The notes under the pieces were generated by a model, which saw only the letters and a program-made list of their open reading frames with translations, was not told where the DNA came from and did not search any database. A stretch of 64,000 nucleotides of DNA from Clostridiales bacterium (GTDB lineage Bacteria > Bacillota > Clostridia > Oscillospirales > Oscillospiraceae), in assembly GCA_004554585.1 (NCBI GenBank), contig SFLH01000002.1:186001-250000 (forward strand), given 5' to 3'. The stretch's first letter is position 1, and every line of letters begins with the position of its first letter. Both the position numbers and the translations under genes were made by a program. Below, piece by piece: positions 58,597-64,000 of this stretch.

Positions 58597-59565
58597 TCAT
58601 CCGCTTTCCGGGCCATACCCGATGGTGGGGCCCTCATCTTTTGGGGGAACGGGGACCTCATAGATCAGGCCGCTGGTCTGGTTAACCATGAAGAAGGAGA
58701 CTACCTGGCCGCTGGCATCCTTGCCAGAAAAACGCCACATGCCGCCGCTGGAACCCAGGCTGATGAGGGTAATGGAGCGTCCCTGTTGGGCCAGATAGTC
58801 CTTCAGCAGGTCCAGAGCCTGCTGCTGGGTGAGGGTGTTCTCCGGCGGGTCCGGCTCATCGGTGCCGGGGTCGTCGGTGCCGGGATCGCTGATTCCTGGG
58901 TCCCCTTGGTTGGGGTCCTCTGGGCCGGGGGTGTCCCCCGGCGTGTCCGGGTGGTCGATGGACGGGGTGGAGGGGTCCTCCTGGTCGGGGACAGTGTCAT
59001 TGGCGGTCTGGGTGTCGCGGTTCTGGTCTTGGGCCTCTTGGTCACTCTCCTGGGCTGCCTGGGTGTCCTCTTTGGCGGCCTGCTGGTTTTCTCCGGGGGA
59101 GACCTTCTGAAAGACCTCCATTACTGCCTGGGAGAAACCGCTGCTGCTGCCGTTGGGCAGGGTCAGCTGCCAGACCATCACCGCCACCAGCACGGCAGCG
59201 GCCGCGCAGGCCAGCCAGAGAAATTTGGGCCGTCCGCCTTTTTTGGGGGAGGACGGGGCTTGGTTGGGGTTGGGGATGCTTGGGACTTCCGCCACAGGCT
59301 CCGGCGCAGCCGCACCGGCCTTTTGTCCGGCATCCTCTGCCAGAGACAGGGCGGCCCAGTCCTGGTCGGCTAGTTGGTTTTTCAGCCGGCCGGGAAGGTC
59401 GGCGGTCAAAAGGGCCATTTCCTCGTGGAGCTGGGCCAGCTGCTGGGCCACCTGGCGGCAGTGGGGACATTGGGCCAGATGGGCCGTCAGAAGGGCCTCC
59501 TCCTGGTGGGTGAGTTCTCCATCCAGACGGGCGCTGAGGAGGAGTTCATATTCTTCGCACGTCAC
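58597..59565 (-). CDS. Membrane-bound zinc-finger anti-sigma factor
   Basis: A 322-residue protein. GTG 59565 overlaps the sigma stop (GTGA), and GGAGG is 8 nt upstream. The N-terminal anti-sigma domain has the H-x3-C-x2-C site HLAQCPHC near residue 29-36. One membrane helix (about 115-133) is followed by an outside part: a Gln/Asp-rich stretch, then a Pro/Asp/Gly linker with repeated DPGTD units, and a C-terminal domain (LTQQQALDLLKDYLAQQG to the end). It should hold the neighbouring sigma factor inactive and be released by an envelope signal. Confidence 0.86.
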   Translation of the reverse strand: MTCEEYELLLSARLDGELTHQEEALLTAHLAQCPHCRQVAQQLAQLHEEMALLTADLPGRLKNQLADQDWAALSLAEDAGQKAGAAAPEPVAEVPSIPNPNQAPSSPKKGGRPKFLWLACAAAAVLVAVMVWQLTLPNGSSSGFSQAVMEVFQKVSPGENQQAAKEDTQAAQESDQEAQDQNRDTQTANDTVPDQEDPSTPSIDHPDTPGDTPGPEDPNQGDPGISDPGTDDPGTDEPDPPENTLTQQQALDLLKDYLAQQGRSITLISLGSSGGMWRFSGKDASGQVVSFFMVNQTSGLIYEVPVPPKDEGPTIGYGPESG

Positions 59566-60170
59566 TTCCGACGACCTCCTTTCCCTGCAGGCGCCTCCGC
59601 GGCCTGCGTTGGATAAAATGTTCCGCTCTCCAGTAGCTGCTGGCGCAGCATCAGCCGGCCCCGGGCCAGCCGGGATTTTACCGTGCCCTCTTCCAGATCC
59701 AGGGCCCGGGCGATCTCCCGATAGCTCAGTCCCTCCAGTTCTCGCAGGACCAGGGGAAGACGGTGGGACTCGGGCAGCTGGTCAATGGCCTGCCACAACA
59801 GGCGCCGCCGCTCTGCCGCCATGGACAGTTCCTCGGGGGAGGGGGCCTGGTCGGGGATGGGGGGCAGGTCGGGGTCGTCCAGGGAGAGGGCGGGCTCCCG
59901 CCGCCGGCGCAGCAGATCCACGGCGGCATTGGCCGTCAGCCGGTACAGCCAGGTGGAGAAGGCCGCCTTTCCCTGAAAGGTCCGCAGACCTTGCCAGGCC
60001 TTGAGAAAAGCGGTCTGGGTCACTTCCTCCGCGTCCTGGGGGCTGCCGGTCTTGCCCAGAGCCAGGCGGTAGACCATGGTTTGGTGGCGCTCCACCAGCT
60101 GGGAAAAGGCCTCCGGGTCTCCGCCTTGGGCCCGGGCCACCAGCTGCCGGTCATCCAACATCGGTGGCAT
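59562..60170 (-). CDS. ECF-type RNA polymerase sigma factor
   Basis: A 202-residue sigma-70 family protein with only regions 2 and 4. Region 2: FSQLVERHQTMVYRLAL then QDAEEVTQTAFLKAWQ and STWLYRLTANAAVDLLRRRR. Region 4: LPLVLRELEGLSYREIARAL and EEGTVKSRLARGR. ATG 60170 is 7 nt after GGGAG; ATG 60161 is an alternative. It overlaps dusB by 20 nt and the anti-sigma gene by 4 nt, so all three share one transcript. Confidence 0.92.
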   Translation of the reverse strand: MPPMLDDRQLVARAQGGDPEAFSQLVERHQTMVYRLALGKTGSPQDAEEVTQTAFLKAWQGLRTFQGKAAFSTWLYRLTANAAVDLLRRRREPALSLDDPDLPPIPDQAPSPEELSMAAERRRLLWQAIDQLPESHRLPLVLRELEGLSYREIARALDLEEGTVKSRLARGRLMLRQQLLESGTFYPTQAAEAPAGKGGRRK

Positions 60171-61140
60171 CCCGCAGCTCCCGTTTGATGCCGGCGGTGA
60201 CCCGGTAGACGTCGGCCAACGTGGTGATTTTGGAGATCTCACCCTTCCAGTATCCTGCGTGCGGAACCCCTTTCAGGTACCAGGCATAGTGCTTGCGGGC
60301 TTCCAGGCAGGCGATCTTTTCGCTTTTGTATTGGGCGGCCAGCTCAAACTGGCGCACGGCGGTGTCGCACCGCTGGGCCAGAGGGGGCAAGGGCGGAATG
60401 GGCTCCCCCCGGATGGCCGCCTGGGCCTGCTGGAAGATCCAGGGGTTGCCAAAGACGCCCCGGGCGATCATCACCCCGTCGGCTCCGGTGTAGCGGAGGA
60501 TGCGCGCGGCGTCCTGGCCGGAGAACACGTCCCCGTTGGCGATGACAGGGATGGACACCGCCTTCTTCACCTCCCGGATGTAGTCCCAGTTGGCAGTGCC
60601 GGCGTACATTTGCACTTTGGTGCGGCCGTGGAGGGTGATGGCAGCCACGCCCACTTGTTCCAGCTGCTGGGCCAGGTCCAGGCAGACGATGCTGCCCCGG
60701 TCCCAGCCTAGGCGCATTTTCACGGTGACGGGGGTGTTTCCTGCCCCGCGGATCACCGCCTCGGCCACCCGGCAGGCCTTGTCCAGGTCCCGCAGCAGTC
60801 CGGAGCCGTCCCCGTTGTTGGCTACCTTGGGCACGGGGCAGCCCATGTTGATGTCGATGATGTCCGGGTGAGCTACCTCCCGGATGATGGCGGCGGCCTC
60901 CTGCATGCACGTAAGGTCGCTGCCAAAGACCTGCACCCCGCCGGGGTGCTCATCCTCACCCAGCCGCATGAGGGGGAGGGTCTTTTTGTCCTGGTAACAC
61001 AGGGCCTTGGCGCTGACCATCTCGGTGATGGTGTACCCTGCCCCCAGCTGGCGGCAGATGGTGCGAAAAGCCAGGTCAGTCACCCCTGCCATAGGGGCCA
61101 GCACCAGGGGAGAATCTATTCGCACAGAACCGATCCGCAA
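60151..61140 (-). CDS. dusB: tRNA-dihydrouridine synthase DusB
   Basis: A 329-residue FMN enzyme that reduces uridines in tRNA. It starts MRIGSVRIDSPLVLAPMAGVTD, has DINMGCPVPKV with the catalytic Cys near residue 101, and HGRTKVQMYAGTANWDYI and GVMIARGVFGNPWIF in the barrel. The start is TTG 61140 with a full AGGAGGTGAT ribosome site. It is the first gene of the dusB-sigma-anti-sigma operon. Confidence 0.96.
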   Translation of the reverse strand: MRIGSVRIDSPLVLAPMAGVTDLAFRTICRQLGAGYTITEMVSAKALCYQDKKTLPLMRLGEDEHPGGVQVFGSDLTCMQEAAAIIREVAHPDIIDINMGCPVPKVANNGDGSGLLRDLDKACRVAEAVIRGAGNTPVTVKMRLGWDRGSIVCLDLAQQLEQVGVAAITLHGRTKVQMYAGTANWDYIREVKKAVSIPVIANGDVFSGQDAARILRYTGADGVMIARGVFGNPWIFQQAQAAIRGEPIPPLPPLAQRCDTAVRQFELAAQYKSEKIACLEARKHYAWYLKGVPHAGYWKGEISKITTLADVYRVTAGIKRELRDATDVG

Positions 61141-61200
61141 AGGGGATCACCTCCTACAGGGTTGGTTGGCGTGAGAGGGGCAAGCCCCTCGGAACATGTT

Positions 61201-61230
61201 ATTTTAGCATATTTCCTGGGATCGTGACAA
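61201..61230 (-). promoter_or_regulatory. Promoter of the dusB-sigma operon
   Basis: On the minus strand TTGTCA (61230-61225) and TAAAAT (61206-61201) are 18 bp apart, with TGC before the -10. A GAGGGG/CCCCTC stem (61175-61190) lies in the leader. Confidence 0.7.
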
Positions 61231-61266
61231 GATCCCCAGCCGGGGAGGTTCCCAGGGGAAAATCGG

Positions 61267-61294
61267 TTGCAAAGCCAGGGAAATGTGATATGCT
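61267..61294 (+). promoter_or_regulatory. Promoter of the CLC gene
   Basis: TTGCAA (61267-61272) and TATGCT (61289-61294), 16 bp apart, with TG at 61286-61287 as extended -10. A start near 61301 excludes ATG 61290 and supports GTG 61347. Confidence 0.6.
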
Positions 61295-61346
61295 TAGAGC
61301 ACGAGAAAAGATTTGCCGGCCTGGGCCGGAGAGGGAGGAAAACGGT

Positions 61347-62663
61347 GTGGCCAAGGAGAGAGGCAAAGGATGGTCCCGGGCCCTGCAGGGCCTGCGGACC
61401 GAACTGTTCTTTACTGGCGAGAGCCTGCGCATCAACGGCCGGGGTCTGCTGCTGGGCCTGGTGGTAGGATTGTTGGTGGGCCTGTGGGGCGGGCTGTTTG
61501 CCCGGCTGCTGGAGGGAGCCGCCCAGGTGCGCAACGGCACCGACTGGGCGCTCTTTCTGCTGCCCCTGGCAGGGCTGGCGGTGGTGTGGCTGTACCGCCG
61601 GGGCGGGATCAAGACCGCCGGGGGCACCGACCTGATCATTCAGGCCGCCCGGGGGGAGCAGCCTGTGTCCCGGCTGCTGGCACCGGTGATCTTTGCTGCT
61701 ACCCTGCTCACCCACTGCTTTGGCGGCTCCGCCGGCCGGGAGGGGGCTGCCCTCCAGCTGGGAGGGTCCCTGGCCGAGCTGGTGCGCAAGGGGGTGAAGA
61801 TGGGGGAGGAGTTCCAGGACCTGGCCATCATGTGCGGCATGAGTGCCGGCTTCTCCGCGGTTTTCGGCTGCCCCATCACCGCCGCCCTGTTCGCCCTGGA
61901 GATCTCCTGCGTGGGCATCCTGCCTTTGGGGGCTTTGTTCCCCTGTGCGGTCTCCTCCATCGTCGCCGGGGCGGTGGCCGGAGAGCTGGGGGTGCGGGCA
62001 GTGAACTTCTACCTTACCGCCTCCTCGCCGGACCCGGTCTTTTACGGCCAGGTGCTGGTGCTCTCGGTGGCCAGCGGCCTGCTGAGCATTCTGGTCTGCC
62101 ACGTTTTCAGTGGGGCCCGGGCTAGTCTGGAACGGCTGCTGCCCAATCCCTATCTGCGGGTGGTGGTGGGCAGTGCGGGGGTGATTGCGCTGACCCTTCT
62201 GCTGGGAACCAAGGCCTACTTGGGCACCGGGGACACCATGATCTATTCCGCACTCCACGACGGCCAGGCGGGGCCTGCGGATTTTGTTTGGAAGCTCCTG
62301 CTCACCGCCCTGACCCTGGGGGCAGGGCTGAAAGGGGGCGAGATCGTGCCCTGCTTTGCCATCGGGGCCACCTTTGGCTGTGTGGCGGGGCCTCTGCTGG
62401 GCTTGCCCGCCCCCTTTGCCGGGGCGGTGGGGATGATCGCCCTGTTCTGCGGGGTGACCAATTGTCCCCTGTCGGCCCTGGTGCTGGGCTTTGAGGTCTT
62501 CTCTTTCTGCAACCCCGCCAGTTTCCTGGTGGCTGTGGCCGCCAGCTTCCTGATCTCCGGCTATGGCGGGCTGTATGCCAAGCAGAAGTTTGCTTTTTCC
62601 AAGCGGCCCGATCCCGCCGGCCTGGGCCGGGAGGACCGCCAGGACGGGGAGGGCTCCTTCTAA
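61347..62663 (+). CDS. CLC-family anion channel/antiporter, possibly fluoride type
   Basis: A 438-residue membrane protein with about ten helices. GTG 61347 follows AGGGAGGA by 7 nt. The segment HCFGGSAGREGAALQLGGS has the gating Glu132, and GLKGGEIVPCFAIGATFG is in the second half. The canonical chloride-type GSGIP motif is missing and the KGGE..P form resembles the CLC-F (fluoride/proton antiporter) branch as I recall it; this is moderate inference. No fluoride riboswitch is seen upstream. Confidence 0.85.
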   Translation: MAKERGKGWSRALQGLRTELFFTGESLRINGRGLLLGLVVGLLVGLWGGLFARLLEGAAQVRNGTDWALFLLPLAGLAVVWLYRRGGIKTAGGTDLIIQAARGEQPVSRLLAPVIFAATLLTHCFGGSAGREGAALQLGGSLAELVRKGVKMGEEFQDLAIMCGMSAGFSAVFGCPITAALFALEISCVGILPLGALFPCAVSSIVAGAVAGELGVRAVNFYLTASSPDPVFYGQVLVLSVASGLLSILVCHVFSGARASLERLLPNPYLRVVVGSAGVIALTLLLGTKAYLGTGDTMIYSALHDGQAGPADFVWKLLLTALTLGAGLKGGEIVPCFAIGATFGCVAGPLLGLPAPFAGAVGMIALFCGVTNCPLSALVLGFEVFSFCNPASFLVAVAASFLISGYGGLYAKQKFAFSKRPDPAGLGREDRQDGEGSF

Positions 62664-62682
62664 TAGCATACATTAGACGTTT

Positions 62683-62715
62683 CCCCGCCAAAAAAGTTCC
62701 CTTTCTTTGGCGGGG
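62683..62715 (+). terminator. Hairpin after the CLC gene
   Basis: A 10-bp stem CCCCGCCAAA/TTTGGCGGGG with a 13-nt loop, without a U-run. The next promoter's -35 box begins 4 nt later. Confidence 0.5.
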
Positions 62716-62718
62716 GAC

Positions 62719-62747
62719 TTGACAGGCAGAGTACTTTGCATTACAAT
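62719..62747 (+). promoter_or_regulatory. Sigma-A promoter of padR
   Basis: TTGACA (62719-62724) and TACAAT (62742-62747) are 17 bp apart. Confidence 0.88.
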
Positions 62748-62773
62748 GTAGCCATACCTTGTGATGCAAAGTA
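62732..62773 (+). promoter_or_regulatory. Tandem PadR-type operators
   Basis: Two 19-bp sites, 62732-62750 (TACTTTGCATTACAATGTA) and 62755-62773 (the reverse complement reads TACTTTGCATCACAAGGTA), agree at 17 of 19 positions in opposite direction, 4 bp apart. Together they cover the -10 box and the start point, so binding would block transcription. Confidence 0.72.
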
Positions 62774-62790
62774 GATAGGAGGTGGTGAGG

Positions 62791-63129
62791 ATGATCCCAT
62801 CTCAGATGCTCAAAGGGGTTCTCCAGGGGAGCGTCCTGGCCATCCTGGGGGAGAAGGAGAGCTATGGCTATGAGATCGTCCAGGATCTGACGGCTTACGG
62901 CTTTGGCCAGATCTCGGAAGGGACGGTGTACCCCTTGCTGCTGCGGCTGGAGAAGAGCGGGCTGGTGTCGGCCAAATTTATGGATTCGGGACTGGGACCC
63001 CGGCGGAAGTATTACACCCTCACGGAGCAGGGGCGGCAGGCGCTGGAGGCCTTCCGGGTCAGTTTCCGTGAAATGACCGCCGCCGTGGCGCGGCTGCCCG
63101 GTTTTCGGGAAGAGGAGGAAGGAGAATGA
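62791..63129 (+). CDS. PadR-family transcriptional regulator
   Basis: A 112-residue winged-helix regulator. ATG 62791 follows AGGAGGTGG. Segments MLKGVLQGSVLAILGEKESYGYEIVQDL, ISEGTVYPLLLRLEKSGLV and GPRRKYYTLTEQGRQALE are typical PadR. It probably represses its own operon through the operators at 62732-62773. It overlaps the next gene by 4 nt (ATGA). Confidence 0.95.
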   Translation: MIPSQMLKGVLQGSVLAILGEKESYGYEIVQDLTAYGFGQISEGTVYPLLLRLEKSGLVSAKFMDSGLGPRRKYYTLTEQGRQALEAFRVSFREMTAAVARLPGFREEEEGE

Positions 63130-63797
63130 ACCCACAAGTCAAAGATCTGCTCCGGGAGAACAACGCCCGGGAGAAGGGACTCAGCCCCCAGGCCCAGGAG
63201 AAGATGACCGACATTGTGGTCTATCTCCGAGGCCAGGACCTGAGTGAGCTGGCCCAGGAGGAGATCCGCCGGGACATCCAAGAGATGGTCCTGGAAGCGG
63301 AGGGACGGGGGGAAACCATTGACCAGGTGATTGGCACGGACTACCGGGCCTTTTGCGACGAGATCGTCGCCGCGGTACCCCGCAGTTCCCGCCGGGTGCG
63401 GGCACTGCGGGCGGTGAGCGTTATCCTGCCTGCCCTGTCGGTGCTGATGGGGATCTGGACAGTGAACAAGGTGGTCCACACCCTGCTGGCGGGGTATTCT
63501 CCTTGGGAGCTGACCCTGACGGTGGGGGAGGTGATCTCCATGGTGGCCATTCTGCTCACTGGCGTGGCCGCGGTGCAGTGGGTGTGCCGGACCTCGCTGG
63601 ACGCGCCCAAGCAGGAGAGCAAGGGGAAGGGCTTTTTGCGCCTGTGGGCCCTGTTTGCCGGGGTGGCGGCAGCCATCCTGCTGCCGGGCCTGCTGTGGAA
63701 GACCCCCCTGTGCACCATTGGCCTGTTCAAGGCGGTGCTGGTAACCCTCCTGCCCGCCGCCATCTACTGGGGCCTAAGCCGGCGCAAAGACCTATAA
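63126..63797 (+). CDS. Four-helix membrane protein linked to PadR
   Basis: A 223-residue protein. The N-terminal 95 residues are soluble, charged and helical (DLLRENNAREKGLSPQAQEKMTDIVVYLRG). Helices follow at about 98-118, 133-155, 170-190 and 198-215. PadR genes in Firmicutes are often paired with DUF1048/DUF1700-like membrane proteins or the permease prefix type; this one fits the layout, but I cannot name the family. It is coupled to padR and likely under its control. Confidence 0.75.
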   Translation: MNPQVKDLLRENNAREKGLSPQAQEKMTDIVVYLRGQDLSELAQEEIRRDIQEMVLEAEGRGETIDQVIGTDYRAFCDEIVAAVPRSSRRVRALRAVSVILPALSVLMGIWTVNKVVHTLLAGYSPWELTLTVGEVISMVAILLTGVAAVQWVCRTSLDAPKQESKGKGFLRLWALFAGVAAAILLPGLLWKTPLCTIGLFKAVLVTLLPAAIYWGLSRRKDL

Positions 63798-63822
63798 GGG
63801 CCAGAACCGCAGACGAAAAGAC

Positions 63823-63876
63823 AAAAAAACAGGAGCCGGTGAGGAAGGTCTTTACCTTCCCGCTGGCTCCTGTTTT
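63823..63876. terminator. Bidirectional terminator between the PadR operon and ribF
   Basis: AAAACAGGAGCC (63826-63837) pairs with GGCTCCTGTTTT (63865-63876), with an inner GGAAGG/CCTTCC. T-runs exist on both sides: TTTT on plus, seven T on minus. Confidence 0.92.
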
Positions 63877-63888
63877 GTCGGTTTGGGG

Positions 63889-64000
63889 TCAGTTGCCCTG
63901 CTGGGCGAAGTAGTCCCGGGTCTGCTGGGCGTTGCGCATGACCTCAGCGGTGAGGGCCTCGAAGGAGGGGAATTTGCGCTCCTCCCGGAGGTACTTGTAA
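63889..64000 (-). CDS. ribF: RibF (riboflavin kinase/FAD synthetase), C-terminal fragment
   Basis: Only the last 36 codons are in the window; the 5' part lies beyond 64000. The peptide has KYLREERKFPSFEALTAEVM, matching the conserved riboflavin-kinase end (FLRxExKFxSxEAL). The enzyme would make FMN and FAD from riboflavin brought in by RibU (22893). Confidence 0.8.
   Translation of the reverse strand, partial: YKYLREERKFPSFEALTAEVMRNAQQTRDYFAQQGN

Noticed and set aside
61141..61346. Possible fluoride (crcB) riboswitch before the CLC gene
   Set aside because: I looked for the conserved blocks of this class and did not find them; only a short GAGGGG/CCCCTC stem is present.

Overview
This is a 64 kb stretch of core chromosome from a high-GC, low-oxygen-type Firmicute. 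The best fit is a gut Oscillospiraceae-like Clostridium relative (Flavonifractor / Pseudoflavonifractor / Lawsonibacter type). The reasons are the Gram-positive style promoters (TTGACA-17-TATAAT), strong AGGAGG ribosome sites with frequent TTG and GTG starts, T-box and FMN leaders, a SpoVD-like PASTA penicillin-binding protein, a meso-DAP type MurE, and the ftsEX, HPr kinase and str-operon neighbourhoods. The genus is an inference from gene content, not a measured result. I see no prophage, insertion sequence, CRISPR array, rRNA or tRNA gene.

Layout. 1-1770: end of der, then plsY-gpsA (membrane lipid precursors). 2.0-2.4 kb: rpmB alone. 2.4-9.1 kb: hprK, a peptide-type ABC importer (binding lipoprotein plus two permeases, no ATPases) and pyk. 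9.1-21.9 kb: a division and cell-wall (dcw) cluster rsmH-ftsL-spoVD-murE-mraY-ftsW-murG-murA-ftsQ-ftsZ, without murF, murD or ftsA. 22-25 kb: a SLOG-family gene, an FMN riboswitch with ribU, dinB and a DUF1294 gene. 25.1-30.2 kb: the str operon (L7Ae-like, rpsL, rpsG, fusA, tuf), where tuf carries an 82-nt deletion and frameshift. 30.2-39.5 kb: mscS, a DUF4830-like gene on the other strand, an RsuA-type pseudouridine synthase, a CdaR-type regulator, ftsEX, a 41-residue membrane protein, a C-terminal protease, greA and lysS. 39.5-44.5 kb: a large FtsX-domain ABC exporter divergent from a TetR regulator. 45-54.4 kb: trmH-type methyltransferase, dprA, topA, trmFO, plsX, acpP, rnc, a DUF4430 protein and a YczE-like membrane protein. 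54.4-56.2 kb: a Trp T-box controlling a lone TrpB2. 56.3-61.2 kb: on the minus strand, an EF-G paralogue with degenerate GTPase motifs, then the dusB-ECF sigma-anti-sigma operon. 61.3-63.8 kb: a CLC-type channel or antiporter and a PadR/membrane-protein pair. The window ends in the 3' part of ribF.

How the parts work together. Most of the window makes the envelope and divides the cell: PlsY, GpsA, PlsX and AcpP supply phospholipid, the Mur enzymes with SpoVD and FtsW build septal peptidoglycan, and FtsZ, FtsQ, FtsL and FtsEX organise it. The rest is translation (ribosomal proteins, elongation factors, LysRS, RNA-modifying enzymes). Regulation visible in the sequence includes an FMN riboswitch, a tryptophan T-box, tandem PadR-type operators, overlapping divergent promoters at the TetR/ABC locus, and many intrinsic terminators.

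I did not find a clearly undescribed multi-gene system. The points most worth checking are the broken tuf, the EF-G paralogue with an Ala in place of the catalytic His, the FMN leader with a second downstream copy of the P1 closing strand, the LysRS fused to a Trbp111-like domain, and the lone T-box-controlled TrpB2.
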